From Gammaproteobacteria bacterium (GTDB lineage Bacteria; Pseudomonadota; Gammaproteobacteria; Pseudomonadales; Azotimanducaceae): a DNA stretch of 44,680 bases. The first letter of the stretch is position 1, and every line of letters starts with the position of its first letter. Made by a program: the position numbers and the translations under genes. Under the pieces are notes generated by a model that did no database searches, was not told the origin of the DNA, and saw only the letters and a list, made by a program, of their open reading frames with translations. The DNA lies in assembly GCA_002690865.1 (NCBI GenBank), contig NZGG01000012.1:1-44680 (forward strand), written 5' to 3'. Below are positions 21,822-33,300 of the stretch, one piece after another.

Positions 21822-21903
21822 ATCGTACAGTCCTTAAAAATAGGGGGGGTTGTTCTCTTCACAAAACAGTCCCGCCCCGGACCGCACAAATTTATCTTGA
21901 GGC

Positions 21904-22296
21904 TTATGCCATCGTGCCAGCGCTGACCAAGACCTTCGCTCGTCCTCCAACCGGTGCGCCTTGAGTGCAAATTGCACTGAAAACTTCACCTTGGACGCAC
22001 GCGACGCCATGACCGTTTGCGTCAGGCTTCACCGCGTCGTCAGCCGTCAGGCCGCCCGCACCAACGATCACCTCGCAGGATTCGGTTGCCTGGTAGACTC
22101 GCTTGCTCTGTCCCGCAGGAACTGCAATCGTGTCGTTTGCGCTGGGGATCGGCGTATCCCAGGCACTTTCGTGCATGATTCCGATCGCACCGTCGCCGGC
22201 TGCCGCCGTCTCGACTGTGTTGTCGCCGCTAATTTTCACGAACACGCTAACATTGATGTTTGCTGATGCCTGAAACTGTTGACCGTCGCCAGCCAT
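21904..22296 (-). CDS. Capsid decoration/cement-like protein (130 aa)
   Basis: A Gly/Ala/Val-rich beta protein with three Cys, low in Lys and Arg, and with 'FSAICTQGAPVGGRAKVLVSAGTM' split across the C terminus. This is the usual look of head decoration proteins of about 110-140 aa that sit directly before the major capsid gene. An 82-base gap to the capsid gene holds a G-run and a weak 4-bp hairpin but no gene. A second protein with the same general character is encoded at 41067-41495. Confidence 0.72.
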   Translation of the reverse strand: MAGDGQQFQASANINVSVFVKISGDNTVETAAAGDGAIGIMHESAWDTPIPSANDTIAVPAGQSKRVYQATESCEVIVGAGGLTADDAVKPDANGHGVACVQGEVFSAICTQGAPVGGRAKVLVSAGTMA

Positions 22297-22345
22297 ATTA
22301 TCACCTCAAAAATTGGTTTCTTTACCCCTGAATTGACTGGTAAAA

Positions 22346-24247
22346 TTACTCAGCAGTGAGCTGTGTTTTTGCTTCTTCGACCGCCTCGGCGTAGCTCAAT
22401 CGTTTGCCGGATTTGATTCCGCCATTGACCAACTCGAGGGCTTTGTCCGCGACTTGAGCCGCGAAACGGTCGTTCTTAACGTCGCCACCACCCATGCCGT
22501 CGTATCCCAATGGAATCATCGGGGACTGTGGCGCGGTTGCTGCCGCATACTGCTCAATGAGCGTGATTCGCTCATCAAACGCTTCATTGTCAGGTGCGTT
22601 TTCGTTGCTGGAATACAAGCAGTGATCCATCTCTTTTTTGAGATCAACGGCTCCGTAACGGTGAGCCAGGTTGGTCAGTCGCTCTTTACGCTCTGCGTCG
22701 ATCGCGTTCTGACGCAACTGCACAACTTCGTGCTGCGTTGCCGCGTACATTTCAGCTTGCTCGGTCAGGAGGCTGTCGTTGTGCTTTCGCACCTGGTTCA
22801 GCTCTTGCCGGATCTGGTGGTTTTCGGCTTGGATTGCCTGGTATTGGTCGCGATTCATGTTTCCCTCGCTCGTGGAATCGTATCGATGGTAGCCTGGCAC
22901 AGCGCCAAACTGTTGTCGTGGTGTGGCAGCCTGGTTTCCTGCAGTCGGGCCTGCAAGAATTTTGGCAAGTATCCCCTGCTTCTTTGGCTGCTGCTGTCCG
23001 CCACCCCGGTTCATAAGTTTGTTCCCTGCTCCGGTCCCAACGGCTGTTCCCAGGGCTTTTGCGCCTTGCGTGAGAGCTGTGCGGCCTGCAGCTGCTACCA
23101 ATGGCGCGACGTTGCGATCGACTTCCGGCTCGACCATCTCCTCCTCCATGACCTCGCCCTCCATTGGTGGTCCCATATCCATTCCAGCAAGAGGTGGTTG
23201 TCCTTCCATTCCTGGGTCCATGCCTGGATCCATGCCTGGATCCATCATCCCAGGATCTTCCATCGGTGGCTCGGGCATCCCGCCAGCCATTGGATCCATC
23301 ATCCCTGGATCACCAAGATCGTCCTGACCGGTGTTGATTGGCTGGTTTTCCCCAATCGTCTGAGCCGCGTCTGAAATGGTTTGCCATTCCTCGGTGCTCA
23401 TCAGCGCGTTCAAGACCTCTTTAATCATCTGTGGGTCAGCTGCCGTTTGTCCGTACATATCACTGCCTTGGTTTCGTTCGCGTTTGGCTTTAGGTTTCTT
23501 GCTAAAAGTGTTCATTCCACCAGGAAAAACAGCGTTTAGCGCCGGGGTCGCGTCGTATCGCTCGACCGTGACGGCTTCGCTGCTTTCGCCTGCTGCCGCG
23601 TATTGTGCAGTCGTAGGCAGTGGCAACCTCGGAGCCTCGGACAGCGCTGCAATAGGGTCGATATAGCGACGCCCGTTAGCCTTGAGCTGGAGCACCTCCA
23701 CCGATCTATTTGGTCGATCCTGGAGCTGCTCAGTTTTGTCTCGCCGCTGCCACTCGTTGGCGAAGATGCCCCATCGCGGATTGGTTCGGCCCATCATTCC
23801 CAGGCGATACGGACCGACGAATCCAAGGTTTCGAGGTGGATCAGGATCGCGATAAGGAGGCGGAAGCGTGTGCTTGTCCACCAGCGCGGTGTATGCGTCG
23901 GTGTCCTGGATCCGGTGATTGTTCTCCCGGATGATCCTGGTCAGCTCTGCCAGGTTGTAGTTCGTAATTTCTTCGTCGCCGTTCGCGTCGTAGTTGACCT
24001 TTTCGTGCTCCATGAAGAAAGGTCGCGGCGTCGTTGCCGCATACTTCGCGCTGTCGAAGTACCGATTTGCCTGGTCAAGTAGGCGATTGCCATTTGCCTG
24101 GTCCCAGCTGTTCCAAACGGCGCTGTTTCGCTCGATAGGGTCCGGGATTTGCTGAGAAAGCGCATGATGAGCTCGGACAATAAAATCCTCTTCGGATTCC
24201 TGTTGTCCAGGTTGAATCGCCACCACTGGCTGCTGTGCTGCATCCAT
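22346..24247 (-). CDS. Scaffold-like protein with Met-Asp-Pro-Gly repeats and coiled coil (633 aa)
   Basis: The N-terminal segment has 'EEDFIVRAHHALSQQIPDP', a phage head-assembly pattern of the type F-I-x-R-x-H. The middle, about residues 320-380, contains simple repeats of Asp-Pro-Gly-Met ('DPGMMDPGMDPGMDPGM'). The C-terminal 180 residues include a Gln/Asn/Glu-rich coiled coil ('EIRQELNQV' type) and a helical end. Scaffold proteins usually precede the capsid gene and have coiled-coil C termini. It could also hold an internal protease function, but no catalytic triad is visible. 22297-22345 is the only gap before the decoration gene. Confidence 0.72.
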   Translation of the reverse strand: MDAAQQPVVAIQPGQQESEEDFIVRAHHALSQQIPDPIERNSAVWNSWDQANGNRLLDQANRYFDSAKYAATTPRPFFMEHEKVNYDANGDEEITNYNLAELTRIIRENNHRIQDTDAYTALVDKHTLPPPYRDPDPPRNLGFVGPYRLGMMGRTNPRWGIFANEWQRRDKTEQLQDRPNRSVEVLQLKANGRRYIDPIAALSEAPRLPLPTTAQYAAAGESSEAVTVERYDATPALNAVFPGGMNTFSKKPKAKRERNQGSDMYGQTAADPQMIKEVLNALMSTEEWQTISDAAQTIGENQPINTGQDDLGDPGMMDPMAGGMPEPPMEDPGMMDPGMDPGMDPGMEGQPPLAGMDMGPPMEGEVMEEEMVEPEVDRNVAPLVAAAGRTALTQGAKALGTAVGTGAGNKLMNRGGGQQQPKKQGILAKILAGPTAGNQAATPRQQFGAVPGYHRYDSTSEGNMNRDQYQAIQAENHQIRQELNQVRKHNDSLLTEQAEMYAATQHEVVQLRQNAIDAERKERLTNLAHRYGAVDLKKEMDHCLYSSNENAPDNEAFDERITLIEQYAAATAPQSPMIPLGYDGMGGGDVKNDRFAAQVADKALELVNGGIKSGKRLSYAEAVEEAKTQLTAE

Positions 24248-24290
24248 GATTATTTAATCCTATACCTTTTTAGCTGGGGTGTGCAAGCTA

Positions 24291-24584
24291 TTACGGGGTG
24301 ATTGTTTCTGAGCGCTCCAGCGGGTTGCCCATATCAGCCGGGGTAAAAAACGCAGTGATCTTGCCGGGGAGGATTTTCACCACCTCTTCGCAGGCCCAAA
24401 TAGCAGCGTCGCCCTTGTCTGGTGTCCAGTGCTGCCAGCACGCGAAGCTGTTAGCAATCTCTTCCTGGGCGTGAAATTTGTCAGCGCCTCGCCAGTACCC
24501 GTCGCTGTATAGAAGCAGCGTGTACTCGCGGCAATTTAGGGCTGCCATGATCCAGGTTTGTTCTTCGTCGTCCGCGTTGCTCAT
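24291..24584 (-). CDS. Small protein of unknown function (97 aa)
   Basis: The start ATG 24584 follows GAGGATTGC, a relative of the leader found in the early genes, and overlaps the 929-aa gene stop as ATGA. The protein is soluble and Trp- and Cys-rich with 'CREYTLLLYSDGYWRG' near the N terminus and a hydrophobic C-terminal part. No family is recognised. It is encoded between the metallopeptidase and the scaffold. Confidence 0.72.
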   Translation of the reverse strand: MSNADDEEQTWIMAALNCREYTLLLYSDGYWRGADKFHAQEEIANSFACWQHWTPDKGDAAIWACEEVVKILPGKITAFFTPADMGNPLERSETITP

Positions 24585-27370
24585 AGCAATCCTCTAAGTG
24601 ATGCAATCGTAAAGTTAAAGTGATCCGGTGCTGCTCTTGCAAACTTCATGGGTGTTTCGATAAGCCTCTGGATCCCCATCGTGAGCACTTCGCTCGATTT
24701 AGGCCGGTTGTAGTATTTCCCCGTGTAGGCATCCATGAATCCGTTTTTGCTGCCTACTTCGTCTGCTTCACAGCCTCCGCCAGTCCATTTGGTTTTGTGC
24801 TTTTGAATAGCCTGGGCTTCAAACGCTTTCGTCTTTCTTCCCTGGTCCGTGTGGTAATCGATCGCGTGTCCCAGTTCGTGACAGAGCACTGCCTGGTACA
24901 TCTGCCCGCTGTTCATGTGGATGTCGCCGGATTGGTGGAACGATCGGCTTTCGTTTGTTTTCCGCAACTGCACCGTCATGGCCGGCAGTGCTCCGCCAGA
25001 AATTTCTTCCAGGTACTGGCAGGCTTTAGCGACTGAATCGACCTGGGTTTGTTTGAACGAGGTCGTTCCTGTGATTGCGATAGCTGGCTTGCTGCCTTCC
25101 TTTCTGAGTCGATTGCTTGGCAGCTCTTTGAGCCAGTCCTTCAAAGCGTCGCCCTGCTTGTCTCGCAGCTCATCCACTTCGGCGCGCAGCTCTCTGTACC
25201 GGGCTGCTCGAGCTTTATCAGCCTCCTGGTCAATGGATCCGTCAGGGTTTCGCTTCGGTGATTTGTTGTAGACCTCATCGTCGATCTTTTTCTGGACTTT
25301 GCTAATCTTCCCCTGAATCTTGTCGTATTTTGCCAGGAGCTCTTTGCGAGGCTTGTCGATCAACTCCTTGGAAGCTGTTTTTAATTTTCTTCCAACTGTT
25401 GCATCGAGCCGGAAAGAGTCGGTCTGCTTGATCTTGTCTACTTTCTGGCAGCTCTGGGATGCCTTGCGGCTGACGTTGCCCTGGTTGTCTGGTCGCCAGG
25501 GCGCGTCCTGGTAGATTTCGTAGGCAGCTTTCGGCACGTTTTTACTAGCTTTTACCGCTGCTCTCACTTTGTCCCTGTGTTTGCTCAACAACGAATTGAG
25601 CAGCTCGCTCGAGCTGTATTTAGCGTAAGAGTCGCCAGTAATAAAGTCAGCGACTGACCAGGTTGCGCTGTCCCGGTCCAACGTGTGCATTTCAGGATGT
25701 GCTAACCATCCGAAGGTTTCTTGCATTTCGTAGTACCCGAATCCGTGCCGGTTCTGGTCGAGGCCCATTTCGATTCGGCCAAACTTTTTCACCAGCTCTC
25801 TCGCGCCGTCCAGTTCCTTAAATTCCATCGCAAATTCATGCCAATCCTGCAGCTCGTTGTCGCTGTGCTCTTTGCTCCACTTCTGCAGGTATTTCTCCGC
25901 CTCCGATGGTTTTTTTTTGTTCAGTAGCGATTTCCGCTGCTTTTCAATTTCCAGGGCTGATTGCATCAGGAACTCTTGCTGCGTCAATTCGTAGGGCTTC
26001 GCTTTTTTAAGTCTTTCCTCGCCACCATATTTGTCGATCGTTACGCTGATTTTTCGCCGCTGCTGTTTGGATCGCTCGTATTCGCGGCCCCGCGCTCTTT
26101 TTTCTCGCAATTTCTCCCTGGCTTCGCTCATCTTTGGCGTCGTCGGGCTACTGCCCTTGGTCCACTGACCACCACCCTTGTCGCCTTTTTTTTTGCGAGG
26201 CTGGTCTTTCCAGGATCCACCGCTGCTGTCAAACAGCCGGCCCTGGCTGCCAGGCTTCTTTGAATACTTCCCCGTAAACGGATCCTCGAATAGCCCGAGC
26301 TGCCCGGCGTACCGAGCAACCGCATCGCGGAATGTCGTGGCAGAAAAAGTGTCGGCTGTCTCACTAGCGGTTTCTGGAAATTCGTCGGCGATCTGCTCTT
26401 TGATGCTGTCGTACAAATCCCAATCGTCATCTTGAGCCGCGACGTTAGCCTGCCGCATTAGCTCGTTGTACTGCGCGTCCCTGTCTCTCTCTCCTGCGTC
26501 CCGGTCGTCTAATTTTTCAGTGCCGGTAAGTCGCTGCGCAGCTTCGGATAGAATTTCTGAATCACTGGCTTTTGGCGTTTTTGGTAAAGGCATCCTAAGC
26601 GCCTCGAAAACTATCTGCTCCGCCTGGATTTTTCCGTCGGCCCCTGCTGCCCATTTCGTTTTTCCGCCTGGCAGGTATCCCAGGATGTCATGCAATGATG
26701 ATTGATCGTTTTTCCAACCACCAGAAGATTCAATTTCCGCGACTGCCTCATCGAACCCTGGTATCTGATCTACATCAGCAGCTGCGCGAGCCTGGGCCTG
26801 AGCGCCAGTAAGCCTAGGACCGTCCCCAAACGCTTGTCGCAATGCGTCCTGGCCTGCCTGAATTTGCTGAGATCGCTCGGCAACAATTTCCACCGCCATT
26901 TCGTGGAGTGCTGCTATTTCCTCACTGGTAGCGTCGTCCGGGATATGAACGCCCACAGCTGCCTTTTTGAATCCTGGTGGAAGCCGTTTCTTTTTTGTGT
27001 CCTGGACGGGCTTGTCGTCATCCACCCAGTCTGGTGGTTCAGCTGGTGGCTTGTCGTCGAGCCTCTGCTGCGTTTCTGGCTTCCTGGCGTATTTCCCCGT
27101 AAAAGGATCCTCGTGAGTCCCGAGCTGCCCAGGGGAATCCTTGTGCTGTTTCTTTCCTGTTGCTTTGCTTCCTGCTTTGCTCTGCTTAAAGTCTTTCCAG
27201 TAGCCAGGTGAATCGCTTTGCGGATTTACTTTGCCGGAGTCGGTAACAAATATGGCTTGCTTCTTGCCGTCGCCATCGGGATCGACGCTTATAAATTTGC
27301 CGCCCTGGTTTGCTGCCTTGTACTGGTCGAGGTAAACAGCAACACGCTGCGCAAAAGTTGGTAGTTTCAT
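24581..27370 (-). CDS. Large head-associated protein with C-terminal HELGH metallopeptidase (929 aa)
   Basis: The C-terminal region has 'CHELGHAIDYH' with His831, Glu832 and His835 and a possible third ligand Glu894 in 'SSEVLTMGIQ', a zincin-type metallopeptidase. A repeat occurs at residues 81-104 and 356-379: 'GQLG..EDPFTGKY..KP..Q.RL'; a third partial copy, 'AYTGKYYNRP', lies beyond the peptidase. The N terminus has 'TFAQRVAVY' and residues 347-354 'FRDAVARY', related to a motif in the portal and the 650-aa protein. The middle is Lys/Glu/Arg-rich and helical. The gene lies between portal and capsid with the 2034-aa and 650-aa genes; a packaged, injected protease is plausible but unproven. 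Confidence 0.8.
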   Translation of the reverse strand: MKLPTFAQRVAVYLDQYKAANQGGKFISVDPDGDGKKQAIFVTDSGKVNPQSDSPGYWKDFKQSKAGSKATGKKQHKDSPGQLGTHEDPFTGKYARKPETQQRLDDKPPAEPPDWVDDDKPVQDTKKKRLPPGFKKAAVGVHIPDDATSEEIAALHEMAVEIVAERSQQIQAGQDALRQAFGDGPRLTGAQAQARAAADVDQIPGFDEAVAEIESSGGWKNDQSSLHDILGYLPGGKTKWAAGADGKIQAEQIVFEALRMPLPKTPKASDSEILSEAAQRLTGTEKLDDRDAGERDRDAQYNELMRQANVAAQDDDWDLYDSIKEQIADEFPETASETADTFSATTFRDAVARYAGQLGLFEDPFTGKYSKKPGSQGRLFDSSGGSWKDQPRKKKGDKGGGQWTKGSSPTTPKMSEAREKLREKRARGREYERSKQQRRKISVTIDKYGGEERLKKAKPYELTQQEFLMQSALEIEKQRKSLLNKKKPSEAEKYLQKWSKEHSDNELQDWHEFAMEFKELDGARELVKKFGRIEMGLDQNRHGFGYYEMQETFGWLAHPEMHTLDRDSATWSVADFITGDSYAKYSSSELLNSLLSKHRDKVRAAVKASKNVPKAAYEIYQDAPWRPDNQGNVSRKASQSCQKVDKIKQTDSFRLDATVGRKLKTASKELIDKPRKELLAKYDKIQGKISKVQKKIDDEVYNKSPKRNPDGSIDQEADKARAARYRELRAEVDELRDKQGDALKDWLKELPSNRLRKEGSKPAIAITGTTSFKQTQVDSVAKACQYLEEISGGALPAMTVQLRKTNESRSFHQSGDIHMNSGQMYQAVLCHELGHAIDYHTDQGRKTKAFEAQAIQKHKTKWTGGGCEADEVGSKNGFMDAYTGKYYNRPKSSEVLTMGIQRLIETPMKFARAAPDHFNFTIASLRGLL

Positions 27371-27390
27371 TTTTCTGATCCTTCCCCAGG

Positions 27391-30300
27391 TTATTGATTT
27401 GCCGAGTAAAGCATTTTGCCCGCGTTGCTGCCAATGTCTGAAAAGTTGCCGCCATTGTGCGCTGACTTTACCTGCGTTTTCTTGAAAGCGACGTACACGT
27501 CTGCTGGCTCAATTTCGTCGTATTCTATGTGTGGTCCGCCATGCCCTCCGTGATCCGTGATGTCCTTGAATACGATGCCATCGTGACCTGTTTTCTCTGC
27601 CAGATCTGCCAATTCCCTTGTGGTCGATCCGTGAGGCAGGTCAAAGGCTTCTATCAGCAATGCTGTTGCCAAACGATCTTCGCCAAGAAAAGTTTTCCAG
27701 CCAAGTTGCATCTTGTTTTCATGGTCTACCTTACTCATCAAATTAGGGTCCACTGGTCCGTCCTGCAGTATCAGGTTTGGATCCACTGTGCGCTCAGGTG
27801 GTTGTGATAGCACCTTTGCCACCTTCATTATTAACGCTTGCGGGAATTGCAATTCCATTCCCTTTGTCTCTTGCAAGACCTTGACTGCTTCCCGAGCGTT
27901 TTTTTGTAACACGCGAGCTACTAATGGATGACCACCGGACGCGACTGCTAGTTCCGTAAGGTTTTCGCGTCTCGGAACAAATCTAGGCTTACCGTCATCG
28001 ATGTATTCGCCTACGTCGTCGTACAGGTAGCTTATTAAGGCGTCGTAGAACATTCCCTTGTCGCTGGTAGCGTTGGACCGCGACAAATCATCTGATCGAT
28101 TTTTCAGCCAAGCCTGGATCGGCGGATACTGCATGTTTTCCTCAAACGACTTGTCGTAATTGACGATGTTCATGCTGTTCCAGTTTTCTCCATTTCCCTC
28201 GACTATCATTGGCGACTGCAAGCGGTAAACCAGAGGATACACTCCGCTGGTCCTTAGCGACCTGGATCCCTCAGCTATCCAGGCGTTCCATTTGACAATC
28301 ATTTCCTGGGGCGATTCGGCTTCCAGGACCGGCTTGTTACCTAGTTTTTCCTCTAGCACAAACCCGTCGCTCACCTCGTTAAGCCTGTATTTTTTCGACG
28401 TTCGCAGGGTTCGCTCAATGTCGCTAATGTCCACGGCAAATGTCGGTGTGATGTCATCGGTAAAGCCTCCAGTGTACGTCGCTCCTGTCAGCACGCTGGT
28501 CGATCCGTAGATGTGTTCACCAACGTCAAACCTGCCGAACTCGGACCAGCCACCATCTTTCGTGCCGTGGAATATAATTAGCGGCAGCCCCTCATCGTCC
28601 ACCGCGTAATTGTCTCTGGCCCATCTCCAGTAGTTTGGATTGCTTGCGACCTTCAACTGCAGATCGCGGACCTGGCCCCTGGCGAGCGTCGTTAAGTGCT
28701 CGTCGTATGCTTCGCCGTGATTCATCTGCCAGTCATCGTCGGCCTGGTTCAGTTCGTGCATTTCCGATTGCTGCTTTCGCGACTGCTCCAATAACTGTGC
28801 CAGGGGTCGCACCCAGGGCTCTAGCTCCGGGGGAGCAGAATCTTTGATCTCCTGGAACCTTTGCCACTGCCGGTCTGCTTCTGCGCTGAACTTCAATCGG
28901 CCAATCCAGGGCGATGGGTTGTAATTCACAAATTCATACGCAGCTGCTGACAGTTCCTGCTGATAAGCAACGATCTCGCTGTTATCTCGCCAACTACGCC
29001 AATCCCTGACTGCGTACTCACCCCATGCCTCACGCTCGTCATCTGAAAGCCAGTCATCCTCAAACCATTTACCTTCTGGATGGCTGTCTGTTCCGTACCT
29101 GGGTGAATTTTCCCAGTAGATACGGCTGCCGTCGTCGGGCTGGTATTCCGTATCGGGTGCTTCATTCAAGTGGCTGGTCCACTCGGATCGCAATAATCCA
29201 GGGTTTTCCAGCCACTTGGTAGCGAGAGGTGCGCCAAAAACAGTTCTGGTTATTTCCGTCTGTGGGTTTTCCTGGTCCAGGAAAACCATCCAGTTTCCCT
29301 CGGCATCTCGCTCTGTCCAGGTTTTGTATTGAATCTCCCTGGGCGGTGGGGATTTCTCAAACACTCGCTTCCGCAGCTTAAACAACTGCGATTTAATGTC
29401 ATACGATCTTTCGGTGAGCTGCTTTTCAGCTTCCTTTTTGTCAGTTCCGATTTTTTTCTTGATTTGCGAAAGTCGTTTCAGGTTGTCTTTCGCTTCGCCC
29501 ATCAGCTGCTCGCCGACGCCTACCTGCTCCTTTGCCCATCTGACTTGCTGCGTGACGTAGTTGTTTACCTTGTACGCTGTCGCAGCTGCGTCCTGGGTTC
29601 CGATTTCATCGATCCCTGCGTAGTCCTTTACGCGGTTTTTTGGAACACGGAACACCCTGGTGGTTTCTGCGGTGTAGTCCTCGTAGTTGTCTCTCATTTC
29701 CTTTAAGCGATCGCGTTCGCTGATAGCCTCTGCCAGGTCTGCTTGCTTTTGTTCCCAGCTCTGCGTTACCCAGGGCTCGCTATTGTCCCAGATCGCGTCA
29801 CCCCAATCGTTTTCAAAATCCTCGGCGTCTGCTTCCAATGCCGCGACCCTTCGCTGTTGATTCGCCAGGCTATTGTCTGATCGCGATCCTGCGCCCTGGT
29901 CAACCAATTCTTGCCACCGGCGGATTCCTGATTTTTCAGTGAGAAAAACATTGCCCTGGATGTTGAATTGCATGTTGTCGTCAAAGTTGCTTCCCTGGTT
30001 TGGCTTCAATCCTTCGCTGGCGATTGACTCAGCGTTTTCCGCTAAAGCGACGTGGTACAGGTAATCGTCGTCTGCCCATTCGTCTGGCTGTTTTGGCTGC
30101 TCAGGAAATGCCAGCTGGTTGTGTTTCTCTGCTTCCCTAAATAGCTGCGTCGCTCCTTTTCCTGTGTAGTTTTTCAGAGTGTTGTAGCCCATTCGGGCCA
30201 TGTTGTTGTTCCAGTTTTTTCGCTGCTCCGGGGTCCAGTCGTCAGATTCGAGCATCTGCCCGAGAGGATCGTTTGCTGAGGGATCCAGCTCCTGGAATTT

Positions 30301-33300
30301 CTCGCGCAACCATTTCAGCGAATCTTGGTTTTGCTCAACTTTTGGAATTGGCTCCGGTTTGACGTGAACGTAGGGCTCCATGTGATCCGCATGGACTGCC
30401 GGCATGTCGCTACTTTCGAGCGATTCCTTTTTTCGCATCCGTTGCTCTGATTCGTCAGAGGCAGGGTCTGGCATATTCTGGGTTGAGCCAGCAGCTAGCG
30501 CAAATCCTCCTTCTGGAGCATCGTAGTCCTCGACGCCGTAACGCATCCGTGGATCCGTCCGATCGAATTTCCCGCTGTTGCCGATGGCACTCTTAATTTG
30601 CTCTGGCCGAAGCGCGATGAAACTCAGGTTGTTTTCGCCATCGCCTTCGTATTGGTTGAGATAAGCAATTCCGTCGTAGCCTGCTTCTTCCATTGCATCT
30701 CGCAGCATTTCCCAATTTTTGCGCTGCTTGAATTTTTCCCAGGCTCCCAGGTGGTTATTGAACCAGGCGTGTTCGTTTGCGATCTCCGGCACGAGGTCCA
30801 TTGCCTCGTCGTTCCAATCTGTTGGGTCGGGTACGCCGTCGTCGTCGATGAAGGCCGGCCAGGGTATTCCCTTTTCCTCTAGCTTTTCTTCCATGAACGC
30901 TGTGATTTCGTCAGGATCCCAACGTCCCAGGTCGTCGGTCATCAGCGGGTTCTGAATCGACAACCAAACTGGATACACTCGCGAATTGTCGTACCAGCCA
31001 TCAGGTAAATTTGCTCGCCGACTTTCCAGGAAATGCTCGCTCTGGCTGATGTCGCCAAAGTGAGATCCGAAGTCGCTGCCTCTCATTGTGCGGAATGAAA
31101 CAATGTCATCGTCAGCTGTCGTTCCGTGCATCTGAGCCTGGGGCGAGCCGTCCGCGTTGACGACTACGCTGTCTCCCCAAAACTCTCGAAACTCGTCGGT
31201 GTTGGGCGCTTCAATCTCTGGCTTGTATCCCAGAGGAGTAATTACCGGAACAGACGACATGCCCAGGTTCCTGGCTGCAATCGCCAGCGCTACGGAATCA
31301 GCCGTCTTGCGCGGTGCATACGCAAGCAAAGGAGGAAACTCTACGCCTTGCCGAATATACACCTCGTAGTCGTCGATTTCTTCCTCGAGAACATAATCCT
31401 CGAGCTCTGACAATACGCTCGGATCGATTGCGGCCAGGTAGGAATTAGGATCCATATCGCTTAGGTCTGCGCCTTGGGCCATGAGCCCTTGGTGCTGCGT
31501 AGGCCACTCATTCTGGGGAAGCGTCTGCAAATAATCCCCTACCTCGACGAGCATGTTTTGCTCTGCCATTGAGATTTGGTTAATCACCTGGGAAGGGGTT
31601 GGGTTTTCCACATCCCATTCCTGGAGCGCTTCGTTTCTCCCGTTGCCGTACCGGATGCTCAGGTAATCCGGCTGGACTTCGTTGATGTATTGCGAGATTG
31701 CCCGCTTCTGGGCTGGCGTCGCGTATTTCTCCAGGTGCAAGAGTCCGCTGTGGTCGAACCTGATGGCGTGAGCCCGGTTCAACGTCTGGACTAGCTTTCC
31801 CCATCGGCTGGTGGATCCCTCGCCAGAATCGCCCTGCCCGTCCATTTCCCAATCCCATCGCTCCGCTGCTTCGTCTGTTGGGATAATGCTCCGGTGGTCG
31901 TCGCCACGTTGATCGCCTCCTCCTGCGCTCATGTCCAGGAGCGCGCCGTCGGACATAATAAAGCCAGCCGGACCCCATGATTCTCCTTTCGGGTACTGGT
32001 TCCGCATGAACGTGTCCATGTTTGGCTCACGCTCTGGCTCGTACCTTCCACCGTCGGAGGTTGGTTCCCCAGGCTCGAGTTGTTCGCCCTGGAGGTTGAG
32101 CCCCATCGCCTCTTGTCTTTCGGCGATTCCACGGAGCACCCTTTCCTCGTCGCCGTTGCCGTGGATAACGTCGCCGTCGAGCTCAAACCCTGCCAGGTTA
32201 ATCTGATCGTATCCGACGCTCTCATAGGCTTTGAATCCCAGGACAGCCAGCTCGTCGTCGCTGACGCCTGGTATCATCTGCTCAAACAGGTCCGTGTTTG
32301 TAATGTAGGCGTCCAGGCTTTCTTGGTGCGGCTCGTCATCTTCGTCGATGCCTTCGTATTCGTTTACCAGCTCGCCGAACTGGAATTGAGCGTTTACCAG
32401 CCTGGTATCCAGGGCTTTGTTTACTTCGTCGCTTTCCCAGCTGTCGATCTTCGTTGCCAGGGCTTGCGATGCCTCGCTTGGTGGCAGCTGCTCGAGCGAC
32501 TCCCGCACGTCGTCAATCACAAAGGCTTTCGCGTCGTGGTTGTTGGCGATCATGTCATCGATGGTTTCAGCAATATCGTTTAGGACGATAGCCTGGCTTT
32601 CGGGATCCATCTTTTCCGCCCATCCCAGGTGGCGCAGGTGGATCTTGAGCTGCTGGTCGTTTGCTTGGTCGTCGTAGTGTCCGTGCTCCCGCAGCAACTT
32701 GCCTGGATGCCCTAATTGGTTCCAGTGATCTTCGTCCATTGACGAGCGATCTTCGCTCATGTCCCGCTTCGCCAACTTTCCGGTGTCGAAGATTTTTATA
32801 TTGCCCTGGGCATCCACCCCTGTCTGCACCTGGTCGTTGACCTCCCAGCCAGCGTCGTGAAACGCTTGCATTTTTTCCCGGTACGCCAGGATCTGCTCCC
32901 GCGTCAGGTCAGCGCTCAGGTCCAGCTTCGGAAGAATCGTAAACCCCTTTTCCCCGTGCTCGATAAATTGCTGGGGAACCAGCAGATCATGCCCCTGCTC
33001 GATAGCCTGGTTGTTTAACCAAACCTGTCGCTCGGCGTCGCGGATAGCGTCGCGATGATCTCGAAAATAAGCCAGGTTGTAGGGTACGCTTGTCGTGACT
33101 TTGTGGACCTGTCCGTCGCCGGTATCAAATGCCATACCGTCGTCGCCCTTCCCCAGGAACTGAGCCTTACCCTCTCGAATGAGATTTATGCCGTTGCTGG
33201 TTGGATGCTCCGGGACATCCACACGCTGATTCAAGTCGTCGGCAAAGTGCTTCACCGCGTCACGTTTCATCGTGTACTCGCCACCGGTGTCGCTTTTCAC

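Noticed and set aside
22923-23327. Plus-strand frame with Pro/Gly/Ser-rich repeats
   Set aside because: It is the antisense reading of the Met-Asp-Pro-Gly repeat DNA of the scaffold-like gene.
22454-23374. 306-aa plus-strand open frame antisense to the scaffold-like gene
   Set aside because: It lies entirely opposite a well-supported minus-strand gene with coupled neighbours, has no ribosome-binding site, and its protein is compositionally odd with no recognisable domain; it is a shadow of codon bias.
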